The notes under the pieces were generated by a model. The model was not told the origin of the DNA, made no database searches, and worked only from the letters and a program-made list of their open reading frames with translations. 7,803 nt of DNA, taken from NCBI GenBank assembly GCA_016303265.1, contig JAEDLZ010000065.1, positions 1-7,803 on the forward strand. The letters are read 5' to 3'. This document shows, piece by piece, positions 1 through 6,591 of this stretch. This stretch comes from Clostridiales bacterium (GTDB lineage: Bacteria; Bacillota; Clostridia; Monoglobales; Monoglobaceae). How positions within the stretch are numbered: the stretch's first letter is position 1; every line of letters begins with the position of its first letter. A program made the position numbers and the translations under genes.

Positions 1-143
1 ATCGCATTAGAACGGTCAATCAGCGACATCATTTCCCGTATCAGAATATTACGCTTTTTATCAAGAAGCTCATAGCCTGTTTTGCTCAGCTTTAATGTAT
101 TCTTTGCAATAATCAGATTACCCTTGGTCGGTACCATTGCCAC
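1..143 (-). CDS. atpD (ntpD): V/A-type ATPase subunit D, N-terminal part (cut by window edge)
   Basis: Subunit D is the long coiled-coil central axle that sits inside the A3B3 head and, with subunit F, passes rotation to the membrane ring. Only the first 47 codons lie in the window; the frame is open to the left edge. The residues after the start (MVPTKGNLIIAK, then LKLSKTGYELLDKKR) match the family's N-terminus, where a short 'PT' segment leads into a Lys/Leu-rich helix with a G-x-x-L-L-x-x-K-R motif. I chose the GTG at 141-143 because the AAAGGAG ribosome site lies 10 nt upstream of it; the in-frame ATG at 135-137, two codons later, would be 16 nt away. The gene follows B after 19 nt, the usual A-B-D order. 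The protein would act at the cytoplasmic side of the membrane. Identity is secure; the exact start is slightly uncertain. Confidence 0.9.
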   Translation of the reverse strand, partial: MAMVPTKGNLIIAKNTLKLSKTGYELLDKKRNILIREMMSLIDRSNA

Positions 144-153
144 CCTGAATCAT

Positions 154-160
154 CTCCTTT
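154..160 (-). promoter_or_regulatory. Ribosome binding site of subunit D that favours a GTG start
   Basis: On the minus strand this reads AAAGGAG. It is 10 nt from the GTG at 141-143 and 16 nt from the in-frame ATG at 135-137, so the spacing favours GTG. It lies in the 19-nt gap just after the subunit B stop codon. Confidence 0.7.
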
Positions 161-162
161 TC

Positions 163-1530
163 TTAATATTTTTTATCAAGAAGGTCGCTTGAAATTCTGT
201 CAAGCTCACTCTTAGGAAGTATTCTCAGTATATCCCATGCAATATCCAGACTTGTGTCAATATCACGGTTTTCAAGCTTTCCCTGTCCTATAAACTGCTT
301 TTCAAGCTGCGTTCCGAACTTAATATAAAGTTTATCAATATCCGAAAGCTCATCCTCACCGATAACCGACGCCAATGCGCGGACATCCTGTACCTTTGCA
401 TAAGATGAAAAGAGCTGATTTGAAAGCTCCGGATGGTCCGCACGGGTAAAGCCCTCGCCTATGCCATCCTTCATAAGACGGGACAGCGACGGAAGAATTG
501 AAATCGGCGGATATATGTCCTTTTGAGAAAGGGCACGGTCTAAAACTATCTGCCCCTCCGTTATATACCCCGTAAGGTCGGGTATAGGGTGTGTTATATC
601 ATCGTTTGGCATTGTTAAAATCGGAATCTGAGTTATTGAGCCGGTACTGCCTTTAATCATGCCCGCTCTCTCATAAAGCGAGGCAAGGTCACTGTATAAA
701 TACCCCGGGTAGCCTTTTCTTGACGGAATTTCCTGTTTTGATGATGAAACCTCACGGAGCGCCTCACAATACGATGTTATATCAGTCAGAATTACCAAAA
801 CATGCATATTATGCGTAAAAGCAAGATACTCCGCCGCCGTCAGGGCACATCTCGGCGTTAATATCCTTTCCACAACAGGGTCTGACGAGGTGTTTATAAA
901 CATAACCGTTCTGCCCATTGCGCCCGTTTTTTCGATAGTGGACTTGAAATAGCTCGCCACATCGTGCTTAACACCCATTGCGCCGAAAACTATACAGAAA
1001 TTCTTTCCGTCCGAATCGGCAATTTTCGCCTGTGTGGCAATCTGCATTGCTACATTGTCGTGGGGCAGTCCGTTGCCCGAAAAAATCGGCAGTTTCTGTC
1101 CTCTGATAAGAGTGGTAAGCCCGTCTATTGCCGAAATTCCCGTCTGAATAAACGACCGGGGATATTCGCGGGAAACGGGGTTCATGGGTTTGCCGTTTAT
1201 ATCCATTTCACATTCGGCATAAATTTCACCAAGGCCGTCAATCGGTCTTCCTATTCCGTCAAAGGTTCTGCCTAAAATTTCCTTTGAAAGGGGCAATTTC
1301 AGCGGTTCACCCGTAAGACGGGTTACTGTATTGTCAAGAGATATATCCTGCGTGCCCTCAAAAACCTGGACAACCGCAAAATCTTTTGTTATTTCGACAA
1401 TTCTTCCTATTCTCTTTTCGCCGCCTGCGACCGTTACCTCAACAATTTCGTCATATGAGGCATTTTTAACATTATCAATCACGACGAGTGATCCGTTAAT
1501 ATCGCTCAATCCCATATACTGCATATTCAC
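163..1530 (-). CDS. atpB (ntpB): V/A-type ATPase subunit B (non-catalytic head subunit)
   Basis: Three B subunits alternate with three A subunits to form the cytoplasmic ATPase head. At 455 aa the length is normal for the family. An N-terminal beta-barrel (about residues 5-75) precedes the nucleotide-fold domain and a helical C-terminus. The Walker A position holds the degenerate SGNGLPHDN (151-159) typical of B, with no Lys-Thr pair, so this subunit does not hydrolyse ATP. PSLSR ends at Arg351, which by alignment is the arginine finger reaching into the A subunit site. The family signature reads PPISILPSLS (341-350), with Ser344 where Asn or Asp is usual. A GTG start is chosen because AGGAGG lies 9 nt upstream; the ATG at codon 3 would be 15 nt away. 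The start is 13 nt after the A stop. Very confident. Confidence 0.97.
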   Translation of the reverse strand: MNMQYMGLSDINGSLVVIDNVKNASYDEIVEVTVAGGEKRIGRIVEITKDFAVVQVFEGTQDISLDNTVTRLTGEPLKLPLSKEILGRTFDGIGRPIDGLGEIYAECEMDINGKPMNPVSREYPRSFIQTGISAIDGLTTLIRGQKLPIFSGNGLPHDNVAMQIATQAKIADSDGKNFCIVFGAMGVKHDVASYFKSTIEKTGAMGRTVMFINTSSDPVVERILTPRCALTAAEYLAFTHNMHVLVILTDITSYCEALREVSSSKQEIPSRKGYPGYLYSDLASLYERAGMIKGSTGSITQIPILTMPNDDITHPIPDLTGYITEGQIVLDRALSQKDIYPPISILPSLSRLMKDGIGEGFTRADHPELSNQLFSSYAKVQDVRALASVIGEDELSDIDKLYIKFGTQLEKQFIGQGKLENRDIDTSLDIAWDILRILPKSELDRISSDLLDKKY

Positions 1531-1539
1531 TTTGCCTCA

Positions 1540-1545
1540 CCTCCT
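1540..1545 (-). promoter_or_regulatory. Ribosome binding site of subunit B, overlapping the A stop codon
   Basis: The minus strand reads AGGAGG, a full consensus Shine-Dalgarno, 9 nt before the GTG at 1528-1530. The TAG stop of subunit A (1544-1546) shares two bases with it. A ribosome terminating on A therefore sits on the B ribosome site, an arrangement that suggests translational coupling and helps keep A and B equimolar (inference). Confidence 0.8.
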
Positions 1546-3295
1546 AAAACTCCAGTGCGTCAATGGCTTTTTTAATATCGTCAAATTTATCAAGTCTGTC
1601 GTTCTCTATGTCATATTTGATTTTTATAACAGTATCAAATATTCCCGTTTTTATTATCTGCGATACGGGAATTGCCTGCTCGTTCACCCACACCTTGCAC
1701 TTATCGTATAAATAAAGCACGGTTTCTACCATTTTGAACTGCTTGTCAAGGGGCACATAGGTATCATTTTTATGATAGGCATTCTGCTGCAGGATTCCCA
1801 CCCTTATAATCCTCGCAATCTCCAGAATAAGCTTCTGGTCATCGGGAAGAACATCCGCACCGATAAGCTTTACTATATCCATAAGTGCGCTTTCCTCCTG
1901 CAATATGCGGACAAGCTCCGCCCTTTTACTTATAAAATCCGGGCTTACATTTTCACTGTACCAGTCCGCCAAATCATCAACATACTCGCTGTAGCTGCTG
2001 AGCCAGTTTATTGCCGGATAATGCCTTGCGTACGCAAGGGATTTATCAAGTCCCCAAAAGCATCTTATAAAGCGTTTCGTATTCTGTGTTACAGGTTCCG
2101 AAAAATCACCGCCTTGGGGAGAAACCGCACCGATAATCGATACCGAGCCGCAGCTTCCGTTAAGCCCCTTAACATATCCCGCTCTTTCATAGAACTCGGA
2201 AAGTCTTGACGGAAGATAAGCGGGAAAGCCCTCCTCGGCCGGCATTTCTTCAAGCCTTCCCGATATTTCGCGCAAAGCCTCCGCCCAACGGGAGGTCGAA
2301 TCCGCCATAATCGCAACATGATAACCCATATCACGGTAATACTCCGCAAGAGTTATGCCCGTATATATAGACGCTTCTCTTGCCGCAACCGGCATATTTG
2401 AGGTATTTGCAATAAGCAGTGTTCTGTTCATAAGAGGCTGATTCGACTTCGGGTCGACAAGACCTGTAAATTCCTCCAGAACCTGCGTCATTTCATTACC
2501 GCGCTCGCCGCAGCCGATATATATGATGATTTCAGCGTCAGACCACTTGGCAAGCTGATGCTGGGTCATGGTTTTCCCTGTTCCGAATCCGCCGGGAATT
2601 GCGGCTGTGCCGCCCTTTGCAAGAGGGAATAAAATATCGATTACGCGCTGTCCCGTAACCAAAGGCTTACTGATTATCTCACGCTCGGCATAAGGTCTTG
2701 GCGTTCTTATAGGCCATCTCTGAACAAGCTTAAGCTCCTTCACTTCCCCCTCGTTTGTCCTTAGTCTTGCAATCACATCACGGCAGGTATACTCGCCGTT
2801 TTCGGCAATTTCAACAATTTCACCCGAAACATCGGGAGGAACCATGATTTTATGCATAATAAGTCCTGTTTCCTGTACCGTTGCAATGATTTCACAGGGG
2901 GATACTTTCTGACCTTTTTCGGCAATAATTTCAACCTGCCACTTCTTATCCATATCAACGGCGTCAGGAGCCAACCCTCGTGAAATAAACGCTCCTGAAA
3001 GGTTTTCGATTTCACGAAGCGGTCTTTCTATTCCGTCAAATATATTCCCGATAAGCCCGGGGCCCAGAGTTACCGCCATAGGTCCGCCCGTTCCGCAGAC
3101 TATCTCGCCGGGTTTCAGTCCGGAGGTTTCCTCATAAACCTGTATAATCGCATCCTCTTCATGGACGCCTATAACCTCGCCTATAAGCCTTTCATTCCCC
3201 ACATAGACCATTTCCAGCATTTTAAGCCACGGTGCGCTCTTTACCGTTACAACAGGCCCGTTTATTCCGTAAATTACTGCTTCTCTTTTTTCCAT
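1544..3295 (-). CDS. atpA (ntpA): V/A-type ATPase catalytic subunit A
   Basis: Subunit A carries the ATP-hydrolysing or ATP-forming site of the rotary enzyme. At 583 aa it has the usual length, including the A-specific bulge domain (about 110-200) that F-type beta subunits lack. Walker A is GGFGTGKT (235-242, Lys241 and Thr242). The GER loop GCGERGNEM (261-269) supplies the catalytic Glu264 and Arg265. Walker B ends in MADSTSRW with Asp332. SPQGGDFSEPVT (392-403) is an A-subunit signature, and PAINWLSSYS (427-436) fits the alpha/beta-family signature. All catalytic residues are present, so it should be active. AAGGTGAT lies 6 nt before the ATG and just after the E stop. The P-loop has Thr239 where eukaryotic V-ATPases carry a redox-sensitive Cys, so that form of disulfide control is not expected. 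Confidence 0.98.
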   Translation of the reverse strand: MEKREAVIYGINGPVVTVKSAPWLKMLEMVYVGNERLIGEVIGVHEEDAIIQVYEETSGLKPGEIVCGTGGPMAVTLGPGLIGNIFDGIERPLREIENLSGAFISRGLAPDAVDMDKKWQVEIIAEKGQKVSPCEIIATVQETGLIMHKIMVPPDVSGEIVEIAENGEYTCRDVIARLRTNEGEVKELKLVQRWPIRTPRPYAEREIISKPLVTGQRVIDILFPLAKGGTAAIPGGFGTGKTMTQHQLAKWSDAEIIIYIGCGERGNEMTQVLEEFTGLVDPKSNQPLMNRTLLIANTSNMPVAAREASIYTGITLAEYYRDMGYHVAIMADSTSRWAEALREISGRLEEMPAEEGFPAYLPSRLSEFYERAGYVKGLNGSCGSVSIIGAVSPQGGDFSEPVTQNTKRFIRCFWGLDKSLAYARHYPAINWLSSYSEYVDDLADWYSENVSPDFISKRAELVRILQEESALMDIVKLIGADVLPDDQKLILEIARIIRVGILQQNAYHKNDTYVPLDKQFKMVETVLYLYDKCKVWVNEQAIPVSQIIKTGIFDTVIKIKYDIENDRLDKFDDIKKAIDALEF

Positions 3296-3310
3296 TTAAA
3301 TATCACCTTA

Positions 3311-3901
3311 CTAATTTAAGACTAAACCGCTTTCCCGGTAAAATTTCTTCTTCTGATTTTCTATCCTGCTTTTTATCGTCATATCAAGATAAAGGTGTTT
3401 TTCCTTATTTTCAAGGCAAAATCCGCCGATTGTGCTGTCGTCCGCCTCCTTGAAGGATACTTCCTCACTTACTTCCTTAAGAAGCTCTATATCCCTCAAA
3501 AGGGCGCGGCACACAAGCTTTCCGCCCTGCATTTCTGCGGCTGCCTTTTTCAGCAGCTTTCGCATATCTTCGGCGTATTCTGCGCTTTTTGTATAATCGC
3601 TGACATTTTTCAAAACGGCGTCAAAAATTTCCTCAAACATTTCGCTGCGGCGCTTTATTATATCCTGTTTAAGACTGTTCTTATAAGAGGATACTTCCAT
3701 TTCCTTATCTCTTTTGAGCTTTTCGGTTTCAATATAAATACGATTTTGTTTATTGCTCTTTTTATCGTCTTTTATATCCGCAGCTGCCGCTTTAAGCCTT
3801 TCATTTTCGGCTTTTCGTATCTTGTCGAGTTCATCCTGACGGGTGTTTTCCGCACTTCTCATAACCGCAGCCGAAAACTTCGTTAAAGCATCAATAGCCA
3901 T
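3311..3901 (-). CDS. atpE (ntpE): V/A-type ATPase subunit E (peripheral stalk)
   Basis: Subunit E pairs with the H (G) subunit as the peripheral stalk that stops the A3B3 head from turning with the rotor. The 196-aa product matches the family's usual size of about 200 aa. Residues 1-110 or so are a highly charged Lys/Glu/Asp/Arg helix with almost no Gly or Pro, fitting the long stalk coiled coil. The C-terminal part (about 115-196) is a globular alpha/beta domain containing a 'DSTIGGFCLEN' segment, which matches the family's conserved G-G-hydrophobic element. It starts with ATG 9 nt after AAGGAGAG, a site that overlaps the F stop codon. It lies between F and A, whereas in Enterococcus hirae E precedes C. 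Identity rests on composition, length, the GG motif and context. Confidence 0.92.
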   Translation of the reverse strand: MAIDALTKFSAAVMRSAENTRQDELDKIRKAENERLKAAAADIKDDKKSNKQNRIYIETEKLKRDKEMEVSSYKNSLKQDIIKRRSEMFEEIFDAVLKNVSDYTKSAEYAEDMRKLLKKAAAEMQGGKLVCRALLRDIELLKEVSEEVSFKEADDSTIGGFCLENKEKHLYLDMTIKSRIENQKKKFYRESGLVLN

Positions 3902-3916
3902 ATTAAATCGCTCTCC

Positions 3917-4225
3917 TTACATCTTTACTCCGACAGCGTCCCTGACATAACTCATTATATAGTCATCGGGTCGGCTTGAGCCGTGCCTGTCGGGCAATTC
4001 CACTATCAGCGGAGTCTTGCCGTTTATTTTATATTCCTCAATATAGGCAGGGTCAAGGTTTACCAGCTTTTCCGTCACAAGCAGAACCGCCGTGTCTTCA
4101 TCGGCAATCGCTTTGTCAAATGCCGTGTGGAACTCCTCCTTTTCATGAACAACAACGCCGTCAACCCCTGCAAGTCTCATTCCGAGCTGTGTATCAACAT
4201 TATCGCTCAGCAAAAAAAACTTCAT
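3917..4225 (-). CDS. atpF (ntpG): V/A-type ATPase subunit F (central rotor)
   Basis: Subunit F binds subunit D in the central stalk and is thought to modulate activity. The 102-aa length is typical of the family. The opening MKFFLLSDNVDTQLGMRLAG matches the usual start, in which a beta strand leads to a G-D/N-x-D-T-x-L-G-F/M-R-L-A-G motif. A middle strand, TAVLLVTEKL (45-54), is the family's buried strand, and the end (PLIVELPDRHGSSRPDD, then a short helix) is the conserved C-terminal region that inserts against D and the head. Its ribosome site, AGGGGG, is imperfect but well spaced at 7 nt. It follows K after 22 nt. The naming of this subunit varies (F in Thermus, NtpG in E. hirae). Confidence 0.93.
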   Translation of the reverse strand: MKFFLLSDNVDTQLGMRLAGVDGVVVHEKEEFHTAFDKAIADEDTAVLLVTEKLVNLDPAYIEEYKINGKTPLIVELPDRHGSSRPDDYIMSYVRDAVGVKM

Positions 4226-4247
4226 TTCTTCGCCCCCTGAAAAGATT

Positions 4248-4664
4248 TTAACCTATAATCATAAAGGAAATAAGAAGTCCGTAAAGCGCTATACCTTCGG
4301 CAAGAGCAACAAAAATGAGGGATTTACCCATAATTTTCGGATCCTCGGAAATCGCCCCGAGAGCCGCAGACGCCGCAGATGATACCGCAATGCCCGAACC
4401 GATACAAGCAAGACCCGTTGAAAGGGCGGCCGCAATATAACGAAGCCCATCGTTGCTTGCTGCCGCTTCACTGCCTGCGGCAAACACGGACACATTTCCG
4501 GTCCACATAACAACCGTCATTACCGCCAGAAGTCCGAAGAACGAAAACATATTTATGCCGAGAACGGTTCTTATCTTTTTTCCGCTTACCTTAAATCCGT
4601 AATGAGCAGCCAGCGGCATTGCTATTGCCAATGTTATAATTACAAAAGTTATCAAAGTTTTCAT
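4248..4664 (-). CDS. atpK (ntpK): V/A-type ATPase proteolipid subunit K (rotor ring)
   Basis: K subunits form the membrane ring that carries ions past subunit I. The 138-aa product has four hydrophobic segments: about 3-22, 34-56, 74-98 and 112-137. Only the second hairpin is c-subunit-like, with a small-residue helix (IGSGIAVSSAASAALG, 88-103), a polar SEDPK loop (106-110), and Glu123 in ALAEGIALYG as the only membrane carboxylate. The first hairpin has no matching Gly pattern and no acidic residue; it ends in VFAAGSE (60-66), which resembles a signal-peptidase site. E. hirae NtpK is somewhat longer (about 156 aa), with c-like motifs in both hairpins. Sodium ligands known from other rings (Gln in the first c helix, Ser/Thr after the Glu) are Val94 and Gly124 here, hinting at H+. 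The ribosome site is weak for a multicopy subunit. Confidence 0.95.
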   Translation of the reverse strand: MKTLITFVIITLAIAMPLAAHYGFKVSGKKIRTVLGINMFSFFGLLAVMTVVMWTGNVSVFAAGSEAAASNDGLRYIAAALSTGLACIGSGIAVSSAASAALGAISEDPKIMGKSLIFVALAEGIALYGLLISFMIIG

Positions 4665-4677
4665 TTTAAATCACATA

Positions 4678-4683
4678 TCCTTT
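4678..4683 (-). promoter_or_regulatory. Weak or distant ribosome binding site of subunit K
   Basis: The minus strand reads AAAGGA, 13 nt before the K ATG, longer than the 6-11 nt seen for the other genes here. A second stretch, GTGAT, ends 5 nt before the ATG and could also pair with the 16S tail. No alternative in-frame ATG gives a better fit, because the upstream ATG is followed at once by TGA. Confidence 0.5.
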
Positions 4684-4693
4684 CTTTATTTGT

Positions 4694-6577
4694 TTATATT
4701 TTGCTTATTGGTTTAAATTCACGGCCGTCACCGTCATAAAATCTGCTGAACATTTCGTAAAAGCCCAGTCTTAACACCTGGATTCCTACTATAAGACCCT
4801 CAAGGCCTATAACAAGAAGATTGCCCAAAACTGCGACAATAATCGACGCTGCGCCATTAGTTTTTTCTATAAACATTATAACAACGCTCATCATTCCCGC
4901 ATGGTTTAAAGCAAACGCACCGACACGGACAAAGGACACCGTATTCGTTACAAAGCTTAACAGTATTTCAAACAGCTCAAAAAATGCCTGAACCAAAAAT
5001 CCGCCCTTCTCCTTCGGCATCCAGTCCTTCTTCTTTTCCGCAAGCCTTGCAAGAGGCTCCTGAAGGTATATGAGCACGAGGGACACCGCTATTCCTATAA
5101 CGATTGCAATTGTGGGGTGACTGCTTCCGAGTATTATCGATACTGCCAGATAAAGCACCAGACAATAAAACAGCATACCCGCAATTCCGTTCTGGGAGAA
5201 CAGGATTTTCTGCCAGTTTCTCTGCTTGACGCCGTTTATAATGTTAAACAGCATACAAATGATTATTATTCCGACGCCGATAACAACCGTATAAATAAGA
5301 ATCCGGTTCATATGCTCCATCGGCGTGAACCACAGCGGCTTTATTATTGCCGCCTCTCCCTCATACCCAAAACAGGTTCCGTACAGACAGCCGAAAATCA
5401 TTGAGGATATTCCGACAGGAATCAGAAGCTTTCCCAAAAATCCGCCTTTTTTCAGCAATGTCATTATTGTTCCCACAGCCAAAAGCACCGCTCCGTGTCC
5501 CAAATCACCGAACATCATTCCGAAAAGCACCGTATAAATAATGCCCAGCAGCATCGTCGGGTCAAGCTCATTATATTTCGGCACCCCGTACATTCTGACA
5601 AATTCCTCAAAGGGTGAGAAAATTTTCAGATTTTTTATTTTCGTGGGCGGCTTTATATCGGATACCGATTCGGGGTCCTCCACAACAACCATATCACTCG
5701 CCTTCTGGAGTCGCTGTGCAACCTCTTCCTCTGCCCAGAACGACATATAAAAGCTGTTCTTTGTGTAAACCGCATATTTCTTTATCGCATTTACATCATA
5801 AAAATATTTAATCGAGGCATAGGCTTCAATAAGATCCTTTTTCTGCACCTCTATAATTTTGCCCATCTTATAGGACTGAGCATTTATCTCCTCCGTCATG
5901 GTTTGTATGCGCTGGTTTATACCGCTTATAATCTGGGCGGGAGTGCCTCCGTTTTCCGCCGACAGCCTTATTCGCTCAAAATAGAGTGTCGCAAATATAT
6001 GGTCGGCTCGCTTTACCGCCTCCTTCGGCGCAAAATACATCCCCCATGCATAGTCCCTGTCAAGCTTTAAGAGCGTAAAGTATACGGGAAGTTTTCCTAT
6101 ATACTTATTAAGATTTATATAGCTCTCAGTCGGCATCTTACCGAATCTTCCCCGGATGAATTTCAGCTTTTCAAGATCCTCTATGTGAAAATCCGCGTCC
6201 GCAATCGGCTCCATTGAGGCTTTTACGCTTTCAAGCTTTTTTACGTTCTCCTGCATGGTCTTGATTTTATCGCTGAGCGTATGAATCTGGTTGTCAAAGG
6301 ATTCAATATATGTTTCCAGCTCCTTTGCCGAAATATCTCCGTGATGACGCTTTATATCATCGTACGGAATTCCCGCAAATTCAAAAACCTCGTTGAATTT
6401 TTTTATAACCCCCTCGTAAGGGTTCGCCTCTGTATGCGGAACAAAGCCCCGGGAATTTTTAAACACGGTAAGAGGATTTTCAAATTCAATTTCTTCGTCA
6501 ACGAGCTGCTCGGTTATAATTTTGTCTATATCCGCCTTTTTGCCGTAAATACTGACAAACTTCATTTTAGAAATCAT
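4694..6577 (-). CDS. atpI (ntpI): V/A-type ATPase subunit I (membrane stator, a-subunit homologue)
   Basis: Subunit I is the stator half of the ion channel: it holds two half-channels against the K ring and anchors the peripheral stalk. The 627-aa product has a soluble N-terminal half (1-340) with helical, charged arms around 85-125 and 225-260, then about eight membrane helices (342-605). Conserved landmarks are YNELDPT (335-341), MMFGDLGHG (354-362), the paired acids in FFELFE (532-537), SFVRVGAFALNHAG (548-561) with Arg551 as the likely channel arginine, and LEGLIVGIQVLRLGFYEMF (592-610) with Arg603. The ATG has AGGAG 9 nt upstream, directly after the C stop, giving a 14-nt gap. The soluble arm diverges quickly in this family, so domain edges there are approximate. 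No key residue seems missing. Confidence 0.96.
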   Translation of the reverse strand: MISKMKFVSIYGKKADIDKIITEQLVDEEIEFENPLTVFKNSRGFVPHTEANPYEGVIKKFNEVFEFAGIPYDDIKRHHGDISAKELETYIESFDNQIHTLSDKIKTMQENVKKLESVKASMEPIADADFHIEDLEKLKFIRGRFGKMPTESYINLNKYIGKLPVYFTLLKLDRDYAWGMYFAPKEAVKRADHIFATLYFERIRLSAENGGTPAQIISGINQRIQTMTEEINAQSYKMGKIIEVQKKDLIEAYASIKYFYDVNAIKKYAVYTKNSFYMSFWAEEEVAQRLQKASDMVVVEDPESVSDIKPPTKIKNLKIFSPFEEFVRMYGVPKYNELDPTMLLGIIYTVLFGMMFGDLGHGAVLLAVGTIMTLLKKGGFLGKLLIPVGISSMIFGCLYGTCFGYEGEAAIIKPLWFTPMEHMNRILIYTVVIGVGIIIICMLFNIINGVKQRNWQKILFSQNGIAGMLFYCLVLYLAVSIILGSSHPTIAIVIGIAVSLVLIYLQEPLARLAEKKKDWMPKEKGGFLVQAFFELFEILLSFVTNTVSFVRVGAFALNHAGMMSVVIMFIEKTNGAASIIVAVLGNLLVIGLEGLIVGIQVLRLGFYEMFSRFYDGDGREFKPISKI

Positions 6578-6591
6578 TTATCTTCTCTCCT

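Noticed and set aside
457..1530. Possible F-type ATP synthase instead of V/A-type
   Set aside because: Subunit A has the extra bulge domain and GER-loop sequence of V/A enzymes, B has a degenerate P-loop, and C, I and E homologues are present; F-type operons lack these.
1331..2209. Plus-strand open frames opposite subunits A and B (1331-1711 and 1772-2209)
   Set aside because: They are antisense to highly conserved ATPase genes, resemble no known family, and follow the codon pattern of the real strand.
3395..3886. Plus-strand open frame of 163 codons with a hydrophobic, membrane-like product
   Set aside because: It lies entirely opposite subunit E. The complement of a Lys/Glu-rich coiled coil reads as Phe/Leu-rich, which explains both its length and its hydrophobicity. 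I see no family match or good ribosome site.
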